20,434 bases of DNA. Origin: Alphaproteobacteria bacterium UBA2947 (GTDB lineage Bacteria; Pseudomonadota; Alphaproteobacteria; Rs-D84). Both the position numbers and the translations under genes were made by a program. The DNA is taken from the NCBI GenBank assembly GCA_002348925.1, contig DEBV01000002.1, positions 22,808-43,241 on the forward strand. Direction: 5' to 3'. Below are positions 1 to 5,971 of the stretch, in pieces. Numbering within the stretch: position 1 is the stretch's first letter; every line of letters starts with the position of its first letter. The notes below the pieces were generated by a model, which had not been told where the DNA came from, searched no databases, and was given only the letters and a program-made list of their open reading frames with translations.

Positions 1-291
1 CGTTATCATGTGTTGGGTGCAACTCTGTCTGGGGTAAACGGTATTACGCCCGATGATTTGAATATTGCGAATATATCAACGCGTATAAAAAACGAAGGAA
101 TCAAAGAAATAATATTTGCATTGCCGAATACTGTCGAAGGCAAAACAACACAACAATATATAATTTCTTCAATTGGAAATATTGGAATAGATTTTTCAGA
201 ATTGGCTTCGGGTGTACCACTCGGTGGTGATTTAGATTATATAGATGACGGTACATTAACGCTGGCATTTGGGGGACGTAAAAAATTATGA
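1..291 (+). CDS. recR: Recombination mediator protein RecR, C-terminal part (5' end outside window)
   Basis: The reading frame is open from base 1 and ends at TGA 289–291, giving the last 96 residues. The fragment starts RYHVLGA, and carries DLNI near residue 20, a TVEG segment and the closing GVPLGGDLDYIDDGTL block. These match the C-terminal Toprim half of RecR, which acts with RecO and RecF to load RecA on gapped single-stranded DNA. The N-terminal helix-hairpin-helix and zinc-finger part lies upstream of the window. The stop codon overlaps the ATG of rsmA (ATGA), so the two genes are probably translationally coupled. A GTG at base 10 is an internal codon, not the start. Confidence 0.92.
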   Translation, partial: RYHVLGATLSGVNGITPDDLNIANISTRIKNEGIKEIIFALPNTVEGKTTQQYIISSIGNIGIDFSELASGVPLGGDLDYIDDGTLTLAFGGRKKL

Positions 292-1121
292 CGAATAAGA
301 TTGCGTCTTTGCCCCCTGTGTCTGAAATGATGCGTGAAAGCGGTCTGGAACCAAAGAAACAATTTGGTCAAAATTTTTTGTTTGATTTAAATTTGACGGG
401 ACGTATCGCGCGCAGTGTACCTGATATAGAAAACACAACTGTCGTAGAAGTTGGCCCAGGGCCGGGTGGACTTACGCGTGCTATTTTGATGGCGGGTGCA
501 AAAAAACTGGTTGCGATTGAAAAAGATAAAACAACACAACCAATTTTATCAAAGATTACTGATGCTGCAGATGGCAGATTTGAAGTTATTTATGGTGATG
601 CATTAAAAACAGATTTGACCGATATTGGTAAAGACGGTTTTGCGGTGTGTTCTAATTTGCCTTATAACGTTGGCACAGAATTGTTGATTGGTTGGATGCA
701 TAAAATTGCAAGTGGTGAAAAGATAAAATCTTTGACGCTGATGTTTCAAAAAGAAGTTGCGCAAAGAATTATTGCAAATGTTGGTGATGCTCAATACGGC
801 AGATTGTCTGTGTTGTGTAATTTAATTGCGGATACAAAAATATTATTTGATGTTCCAAACACTGCGTTTGTTCCGCGACCAAAGGTGCAATCTGCGGTGG
901 TTCAAATTATTCCAAATAAAAACAAGATTAAGGAAATTGACGATATATCAAAACTTGAAAAATTAACGGCGAAATTGTTTGGTCAACGTCGCAAGATGAT
1001 ACGTGGAATTATAAAAACAGATTGGACACAATACGGTTTAAGTGGAACAGAACGTGCCGAAGAAATTTCACCAGAAACTTTTTTAAAAATATCGCGCAAT
1101 ATAGATGTAAATTTGCTATAA
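288..1121 (+). CDS. rsmA: 16S rRNA (adenine(1518)-N6/adenine(1519)-N6)-dimethyltransferase RsmA (KsgA)
   Basis: A 277-residue protein of normal family length. It dimethylates the two adjacent adenines in the 3'-terminal hairpin of 16S rRNA using S-adenosylmethionine, a late step of small-subunit assembly. Visible motifs are the N-terminal KKQFGQNFL (residues 23–31), the SAM-binding EVGPGPGGLT (54–63), the acidic IEKD (77–80) after strand 2, GDAL (103–106) and the catalytic NLPY (123–126). The C-terminal helical domain contains FVPRPKVQSAVV and GQRRKMIR, both typical. The start ATG overlaps the recR stop; no better start exists downstream. The next gene begins 25 bp after the stop, so recR–rsmA–antiporter is probably one transcript. 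Confidence 0.97.
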   Translation: MTNKIASLPPVSEMMRESGLEPKKQFGQNFLFDLNLTGRIARSVPDIENTTVVEVGPGPGGLTRAILMAGAKKLVAIEKDKTTQPILSKITDAADGRFEVIYGDALKTDLTDIGKDGFAVCSNLPYNVGTELLIGWMHKIASGEKIKSLTLMFQKEVAQRIIANVGDAQYGRLSVLCNLIADTKILFDVPNTAFVPRPKVQSAVVQIIPNKNKIKEIDDISKLEKLTAKLFGQRRKMIRGIIKTDWTQYGLSGTERAEEISPETFLKISRNIDVNLL

Positions 1122-1146
1122 TAAGATAAAACAGGAGAGAGAAAAC

Positions 1147-2853
1147 ATGTCAACAGCAACACTTATATTTTTCGCAATTACCTTTGTCGCAGTATATTTT
1201 ATGCGACTGTTTAAAATGGGTACTTTACTGGCGTTTTTGTTAACTGGTATTTTGGCAGGACAACATGTGTTTGGTTTGTTTGAATTATCTGGGACTTGGA
1301 AATTCTTGGGCGATTTAGGCATTATGTTCTTGTGGTTTGATATTGGATTGCAAATCAACATGCGTCGACTTTGGCAATTAAGAAGGACTATTTTTGGTCT
1401 TGGTGCTTCTCAGGTTTTAATGGTAGCTGTAATGCTTTTTCCAATTTTAGCAGGCCTTACCACATGGTCTATAATTGGAACAATTATGATTTCTATGATT
1501 TTGGCGATGTCCAGTACATCTGAAGATTTACAGATACTGATTGACAGACACCAATTACAAACGAATATGGGACGTCAGACATTTTCAATTTTGTTGTTCC
1601 AAGATTTGTTGTCAATTCCATTGCTGGCAATGTTGCCTGTATTGGCGGGAAAATCTATAAACCTTGGTGCATCCGCTATCGATATTTTGGTAATGTCTTT
1701 TGGGTTAATACTTGGTGTTATAATTGTATCAAAATTTATTTTAAATCCATTAATGCGTGTTGTTGCGCGTGTACACTCCCAAGAAGCATTTGTTTTGGCA
1801 ATAATGGTAAATATCGCGGTTTGGGCTGTTGTTTTAAGTTTGATGGGATTACCTGCTGCGTTGGGCGCGTTTTTGGCTGGTATGTTATTGTCCGAAACAG
1901 TATACAGACATCAGGTTAATGCCGCCATTGAACCGTACGCGACATTATTCTTGGCTTTCTTTTTCATTGTGTTGGGTATGGGTATAAATTTGCCGTTCTT
2001 GACCAGTCATTGGGTATTGGTACTGGTTGGTGTTGTCGGGTTGGTGTTTATCAAATTCTTGGCGTTATATATGGTTGCGCGTGTGCGTCTTGTGCCTTCG
2101 CGTGAATCTTTTTTAATGTCGCTTATCTTGGCGCAAGGTGGTGAATTTGGTTTGTTGATTTTACAAACTATGAAGAATAATAATATTTCTGCGATTCCAC
2201 CAGAACACCAGGAAATATTGACTGCTATTATCATAGTTTCCATTATATTGACGCCAATATTGCTTTTGATATATGACAAAGTATTAAAATTTGGCAATTT
2301 GTTCAACAGTTCTGATAACAAGAATTTATCAGAAAGAATGTCAGATGAAACGCCAACTGTTGTAATTTGTGGATTTGGTCGTATGGGGCAGATTGTGGCG
2401 CAAATGTTAGAAACAGAACGCATATCATATGTTGCAATTGACGATAATGTTGATGAAGTTGTTATTGCGCGTGAAGCGGGATACAATGTTATCTATGGTG
2501 ATTCTAAAAAGAAAGCAATTTTGTTGGCAGCGGGTCTTAAACCACGTAAAACCAAGGCAGTTGTTATTTCTTTGAATGAAGAAATTGCTGCACGAGATAT
2601 TGTTCAAACCCTGCAAGGAATTGCACCACGTATGAAAATATTTGCACGTGCACACAATTTGAAATCTTCACATGAATTGCTGAAAATGGGTGTAACGTCT
2701 GCAACACCAGAAATTATAGAGTCTTCATTTATCTTGGGGGGCAGCGTTATGGAAAAATTGGGACTTCCAAAGCCAAAGATAAATTCATTGGTCGAATATT
2801 TACGTGAAAACGGCTATGAACATGTTAAAAAGCCACTTAACGTAAAACAATGA
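1147..2853 (+). CDS. KefB/KefC-type monovalent cation:proton antiporter (CPA2 family) with RCK_N domain
   Basis: 568 residues. Residues 1–380 form a hydrophobic antiporter domain with about twelve membrane segments. It includes the family signatures SST (122–124), LLFQDLLSIPLL (149–160, with the ion-pathway Q152-D153) and GGEFGLLIL (331–339). Residues about 403–520 are a cytosolic RCK_N/TrkA-N Rossmann domain, with GFGRMG at 409–414 and the acidic strand end AIDDN at 430–434. Proteins of this type exchange K+ (or Na+) for H+, often under nucleotide or glutathione control. KefB versus KefC versus another CPA2 member cannot be decided from sequence alone. The start at 1147 has an AGGAG site at 1133–1137. 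The stop is TGA. A housekeeping neighbourhood of rsmA and lspA gives no substrate hint. Confidence 0.9.
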   Translation: MSTATLIFFAITFVAVYFMRLFKMGTLLAFLLTGILAGQHVFGLFELSGTWKFLGDLGIMFLWFDIGLQINMRRLWQLRRTIFGLGASQVLMVAVMLFPILAGLTTWSIIGTIMISMILAMSSTSEDLQILIDRHQLQTNMGRQTFSILLFQDLLSIPLLAMLPVLAGKSINLGASAIDILVMSFGLILGVIIVSKFILNPLMRVVARVHSQEAFVLAIMVNIAVWAVVLSLMGLPAALGAFLAGMLLSETVYRHQVNAAIEPYATLFLAFFFIVLGMGINLPFLTSHWVLVLVGVVGLVFIKFLALYMVARVRLVPSRESFLMSLILAQGGEFGLLILQTMKNNNISAIPPEHQEILTAIIIVSIILTPILLLIYDKVLKFGNLFNSSDNKNLSERMSDETPTVVICGFGRMGQIVAQMLETERISYVAIDDNVDEVVIAREAGYNVIYGDSKKKAILLAAGLKPRKTKAVVISLNEEIAARDIVQTLQGIAPRMKIFARAHNLKSSHELLKMGVTSATPEIIESSFILGGSVMEKLGLPKPKINSLVEYLRENGYEHVKKPLNVKQ

Positions 2854-2908
2854 TTTGTATTTGCTTTTGCGATATCTAATTGCTATATTTTCTGAAAACG
2901 GAGAAAAA

Positions 2909-3469
2909 ATGAAAAAGTTTTTGAAATATATAGCAATTGTTTTTGTCGTTTTTGCTGCAGATTTCTTTTCTAAACAATATTTACTGAATTTATTGGCAGA
3001 CAAATATGGCGATATTATTTTCAGCCCTAATTCGATTTGTGCTAAATGCCATATAAACGGTGTGATTATATCTTGGAAAGATTTAATTGGCGGTGATTAT
3101 GGTCTGTCTAATTTATTCAATATCCACTTTGTATGGAACAAGGGCGTATCGTTTTCTGCGTTTAACTTTATGATGCCAATTGTTCTGGGGATAATAACCG
3201 CGTTGATAATTTTATGGCTGATTTATTATATGGTAAAGAAAGCCTGTGATTACGAATACTTACCATTGGCGTTTATCATCGGTGGCGCGATTGGCAATTT
3301 TGTGGATCGGGTTCGTTTTGGTGCTGTTGCAGACTTTATACAATGGCATATCGGCGGACTTTGGACTTTCCCTGCGATATTCAATGTTGGTGATGTATTT
3401 ATCACTTTTGGTGTGATTTTATATTTAATAAATATGTTTATAAACAGAAAAAAATGTTCGTGTAAATAA
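2909..3469 (+). CDS. lspA: Lipoprotein signal peptidase LspA (signal peptidase II)
   Basis: 186 residues with four predicted membrane helices. The enzyme is an inner-membrane aspartyl protease that removes the signal peptide from diacylated prolipoproteins. The catalytic aspartates are D133 in GGAIGNFVDR and D162 in FNVGDVF; the upstream NKGVSFSAF (77–85) is the usual N-x-G-x-x-F block. ATG 2909 is chosen because GGAG sits at 2900–2903; the in-frame codon at 2855 abuts the antiporter stop and adds residues unlike the family. Oddity: between helix 1 and the N-x-G block there are about 28 more residues than in E. coli LspA (about residues 34–68), including C44-A-K-C-H48. The yidC gene follows after 13 bp. 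Confidence 0.95.
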   Translation: MKKFLKYIAIVFVVFAADFFSKQYLLNLLADKYGDIIFSPNSICAKCHINGVIISWKDLIGGDYGLSNLFNIHFVWNKGVSFSAFNFMMPIVLGIITALIILWLIYYMVKKACDYEYLPLAFIIGGAIGNFVDRVRFGAVADFIQWHIGGLWTFPAIFNVGDVFITFGVILYLINMFINRKKCSCK

Positions 3470-3482
3470 AAGGAAAACAAAA

Positions 3483-5030
3483 ATGGTACAGTATATGGAT
3501 AATCAATCTGGTTTCAATCAGTGGAATCGAATGAACGCGAAAAAGCCATCAAAAATATCTGGTTTTTGGTGGTGGATGTTGTTGTTCTTGTTTGCGTGGT
3601 GGATAATGGGTACGTGGTTTAAGCCACAAAATACAGAAATAAAAGAAGTCGCGCCGATAACCATTGAACAATCAAGCGCAGAAAAACAAAATATTTCAAA
3701 CGAAGATATTTCTTTTGATGTTCAGGGCTTGCGTATTTCAAATGTGGCGCTGAATAAACATAAAAAAGATTCTAAATCTGACGAACATGTTGCACTTTTG
3801 AATGCAGCAAACAATTTCGTTGAAATTGGTTATGTATCATCTGATATTTCTGTGCCAAATATAAATACGCATTGGGAAAAGAAGAATGATGAATTGCATT
3901 GGAATGCGTCCAATGTGCATTTTACGCGTAATATAACAACAGACGGTTATGTTATAAAGATTTCAGACACAATTAAAAACTCTTCGAACAAAGAAATAAG
4001 TGTTGCGCCATATGCACAAATCACACAAAGCACAAATGATAAAACTGCATCTGTGGTTGAAACAGGTGGTGTTGTTTATGCTAATTCTGACCTTGATTAT
4101 GTTGGTTGGAATAAATTAGATAAAAAATCAGTCGCATATTCTTCTGTGAATGCATCGTTTGGGTTTGCAGAACAATATTGGGAAACAATCGCTTCAATGG
4201 ATGTAAAAGACCAAACAATCAGTTTAAAGAAAAGTGGTGATTTATACTTTGCACAAACAAATGCGGGTGCTGTAAAAATCGCACCAAAAAGCGAATCTGA
4301 AATAAACACTTATGTCTTTACAGGACCGCGTCAAAGTGATGTTTTAAAAGCGGCAGAAAAAAATATTCCTGGGATAACAAAAACTATGGATTACGGTTGG
4401 TTTTGGTTCTTTGCACAACCTATGTTGTGGATGATAAATTGGTTGTATGTTTTGGTGGGCAATTATGGTATTGCGATTATTTTAATGACTTTGATTTTAA
4501 GAATACTGATATGGCCATTAACACGTAAATCTTATGTATCAACAATGTTAATGCAAAAGATGCAACCAGAATTGCAACGCGTTCAAAAATTGTACGCCAA
4601 TGACAAAGCCCGTCTTCAAATGGAAATGATGAAGGTTTATCAAACTCATAAAACTTCGCCTATGTCGGGTTGTTTGCCAATGCTGATTCAGATTCCAATC
4701 TTTTTCGCATTGTACAAGGCGTTGTTGATATCTGTTCCAATGCGTTCAGCACACTTTTTGTGGATATCTGATTTGGCGGTAATGGATCCTTATTTCATAT
4801 TGCCAATAATCATGGGGGCAACAATGTGGTTGCAACAGTATTTGCAAACGCCACCACAAACATCAAATACAAATGATATTGCTGCATCGACCCAGCGCGT
4901 AATGAAATGGATGCCTGCATTATTCACAGTGTTATTTGCATGGATGCCAGCGGGTCTGGTGTTGTATTGGACGGTGTCAAATGTATTTGGTATTTTACAA
5001 ATGTATATAATCAAGAAAACAATGAAATAA
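3483..5030 (+). CDS. yidC: Membrane protein insertase YidC
   Basis: 515 residues, the Gram-negative YidC layout. There is an N-terminal membrane helix (about 26–46), a large periplasmic domain (about 50–300), and the conserved Oxa1/Alb3 insertase domain (about 302–515) with five membrane segments. In the insertase domain, LILRILIWPLTRKSY carries the hydrophilic-groove arginine (R340), and QIPIFFALYKAL and PAGLVLYWTVSN are family signatures. YidC inserts and folds inner-membrane proteins alone or with SecYEG. The start ATG 3483 follows AAGGA at 3469–3473; a second in-frame ATG at 3495 is less well placed. The usual rpmH–rnpA partners are not adjacent; lspA is. A terminator begins immediately after the stop. 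Confidence 0.97.
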   Translation: MVQYMDNQSGFNQWNRMNAKKPSKISGFWWWMLLFLFAWWIMGTWFKPQNTEIKEVAPITIEQSSAEKQNISNEDISFDVQGLRISNVALNKHKKDSKSDEHVALLNAANNFVEIGYVSSDISVPNINTHWEKKNDELHWNASNVHFTRNITTDGYVIKISDTIKNSSNKEISVAPYAQITQSTNDKTASVVETGGVVYANSDLDYVGWNKLDKKSVAYSSVNASFGFAEQYWETIASMDVKDQTISLKKSGDLYFAQTNAGAVKIAPKSESEINTYVFTGPRQSDVLKAAEKNIPGITKTMDYGWFWFFAQPMLWMINWLYVLVGNYGIAIILMTLILRILIWPLTRKSYVSTMLMQKMQPELQRVQKLYANDKARLQMEMMKVYQTHKTSPMSGCLPMLIQIPIFFALYKALLISVPMRSAHFLWISDLAVMDPYFILPIIMGATMWLQQYLQTPPQTSNTNDIAASTQRVMKWMPALFTVLFAWMPAGLVLYWTVSNVFGILQMYIIKKTMK

Positions 5031-5056
5031 AAAAACGCCCTTTGGGGTGTTTTTTT
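5031..5056 (+). terminator. Rho-independent terminator after yidC, probably bidirectional
   Basis: The arm at 5031–5040 (AAAAACGCCC) pairs with 5045–5054 (GGGTGTTTTT) around a TTTG loop, with one G·T wobble, followed by a T run to 5056. The A run on the other side gives a U tract on the minus strand too, so the same hairpin can end the convergent small gene whose stop codon is at 5055–5057. Confidence 0.88.
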
Positions 5057-5393
5057 ATTTTTTGTTTAAATAATCTAGCAGGCTCTGCGGTGTCTGTATT
5101 TTTATATTTTTAATGCCACACACATGCTTTGTAAATTGAACACAGGTAAGACAAAGCAGGGCAGGTGTTTCTTGTGTCTTGATCGGATATTTGATGAAAA
5201 TCCATCCATGTTTTTTAAGTAATTTTAAATCGCTTTTTTTAACAACAATTTTAACTGTTTTATTCACGCGCACAAATTGGTAAATTGTTGCATTGTTTTT
5301 ATTAACCGAAACAGGTGCGCAGTGTTTGTATTTTTTACAAAATATTTTTGCATAAAACTTGTTAGAATAATTTGAAAAACCAATATACAACAT
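5055..5393 (-). CDS. Uncharacterised small protein with Cys/His motifs, possible papain-like fold
   Basis: 112 residues, basic, no signal peptide and no clear membrane helix. I do not recognise a named family. Five cysteines are visible: C19, C25, C81, C84 and C92. The layout is an N-terminal YIGFSN, a KHC (23–25), a basic middle part with GWIFIKYP (63–70), then LTCVQFTKHVCGI (82–94) and TPQSLLDYL (101–109). A late cysteine followed by VxFxK and a closing TP...L segment is reminiscent, from memory, of small papain-like (permuted) proteins in alphaproteobacteria and phages, with H24 and C84 as candidate catalytic residues; this is inference. ATG 5393 follows AAAAGG at 5401–5406. It lies 22 bp behind the 117-residue gene and probably shares its transcript. 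Confidence 0.72.
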   Translation of the reverse strand: MLYIGFSNYSNKFYAKIFCKKYKHCAPVSVNKNNATIYQFVRVNKTVKIVVKKSDLKLLKKHGWIFIKYPIKTQETPALLCLTCVQFTKHVCGIKNIKIQTPQSLLDYLNKK

Positions 5394-5415
5394 AATATAA
5401 CCTTTTAATTAAAAT

Positions 5416-5769
5416 TTAATCAACCAGCCAGCCCTTTTTCAATGCAGATTCACTTATTGTGTCCATTGCTGATTTCCAGAGTGCTGCCGCACGATTTTCA
5501 GAATAAATATATTGGTGTGGTGCGCGTTTTTTATCTCCAAATTTTTTCATAATTGCCAGTTGTTCTTCACTTAATTTTCCGCATAAATAAAGTTTAGTAA
5601 TTAAACTTTCCACATCTAATATTTCGCAAGGTCTTTTTATCGAAGATTTATGATAACGAAAACCGTTTTGAATAGATTTAGAATATAAAAACCAGAACCA
5701 AAGTTGTTCTGCATTTTGAAATTTTTCCGTCGCATTTATTTCGTCTTTTTTTATTGTATTTGTTAACAT
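5416..5769 (-). CDS. Conserved hypothetical protein (WFWF / RPCE motif family)
   Basis: 117 residues, soluble, without signal peptide. It contains AEQLWFWFLYSK (residues 20–31), KRPCEILDVESLITKLYLCGKLSEEQL (45–71, predicted helical) and a C-terminal RAAALWKSAMDTI helix. I recall similar arrangements (A-E-x-x-W-F-W-F, then R-P-C-E, then a helical L-W-x-x-A-x-D segment) in uncharacterised alphaproteobacterial proteins, but know no function for them. ATG 5769 has a strong AAGGAG site about eight bases upstream. The gene is first of an apparent two-gene unit. Its leader contains a perfect rho-independent hairpin (5802–5832), so expression may need read-through. Confidence 0.75.
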   Translation of the reverse strand: MLTNTIKKDEINATEKFQNAEQLWFWFLYSKSIQNGFRYHKSSIKRPCEILDVESLITKLYLCGKLSEEQLAIMKKFGDKKRAPHQYIYSENRAAALWKSAMDTISESALKKGWLVD

Positions 5770-5801
5770 AATGTTTTCTCCTTTTGTTTGTTTTGTTAAT
5801 T

Positions 5802-5832
5802 AAAAAAAGTGCATCGTTTCCTGATGCACTTT
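5802..5832 (-). terminator. Rho-independent hairpin in the leader of the two small unknown genes (attenuator or sRNA end)
   Basis: A perfect 10-bp stem (5806–5815 AAAGTGCATC with 5823–5832 GATGCACTTT) and 7-base loop, followed on the minus strand by seven Us (5802–5808). It is only about 30 bp from the start codon at 5769 and is separate from the terminator that follows virB10. It could end a short transcript or act as an attenuator. Confidence 0.75.
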
Positions 5833-5861
5833 AAGTTATACAAAAAATCGAATCTTGTAAA

Positions 5862-5890
5862 ATTATACAACTGTAAATAGAAACACGAAT
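5862..5890 (-). promoter_or_regulatory. Possible promoter for the two small genes or for a short RNA
   Basis: On the minus strand TATAAT is perfect at 5867–5862. The −35 region 17 bp upstream (ATTCGT, 5890–5885) is poor. A transcript starting near 5855 would meet the 5802–5832 hairpin after about 50 nt. An alternative is TTGCCA (5929–5924) with TCGAAT (5906–5901) at 17-bp spacing. Both are weak calls. Confidence 0.35.
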
Positions 5891-5938
5891 CGAAAAACCG
5901 ATTCGAAACGAATATTTTGCTGTTGGCAATCGAATCGA
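5886..5938. repeat. Repeated TCGAATCG-like words and a short inverted repeat
   Basis: CGAATCG at 5886–5892 is the inverted copy of CGATTCG at 5899–5905, separated by AAAAAC. TCGAATCGA recurs at 5930–5938 and TCGAATC at 5848–5854, outside this span. They lie upstream of the two small genes and could be operator sites, or simple sequence drift in AT-rich DNA. Confidence 0.45.
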
Positions 5939-5944
5939 CTTAAT

Positions 5945-5967
5945 TAAAAAATCCGCATTTGCGGATT
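5945..5967 (-). terminator. Rho-independent terminator after virB10
   Basis: AATCCGCA (5950–5957) pairs perfectly with TGCGGATT (5960–5967) around a two-base loop. On the minus strand the stem is followed by a run of Us (5951–5946). It lies just downstream of the virB10 stop codon (5974–5972), so the secretion operon most likely ends here. Confidence 0.85.
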
Positions 5968-5971
5968 CTTT

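Noticed and set aside
2855..2908. Longer lspA starting at 2855
   Set aside because: The first codon is not ATG and directly follows the antiporter stop. ATG 2909 has GGAG just upstream and gives a standard N-terminal membrane helix.
5770..5971. CRISPR array or IS end in the repeat-bearing intergenic region
   Set aside because: The repeated words are only 7–9 bases, unevenly spaced and partly inverted. No transposase, spacer pattern or target duplication is seen here or elsewhere in the window.
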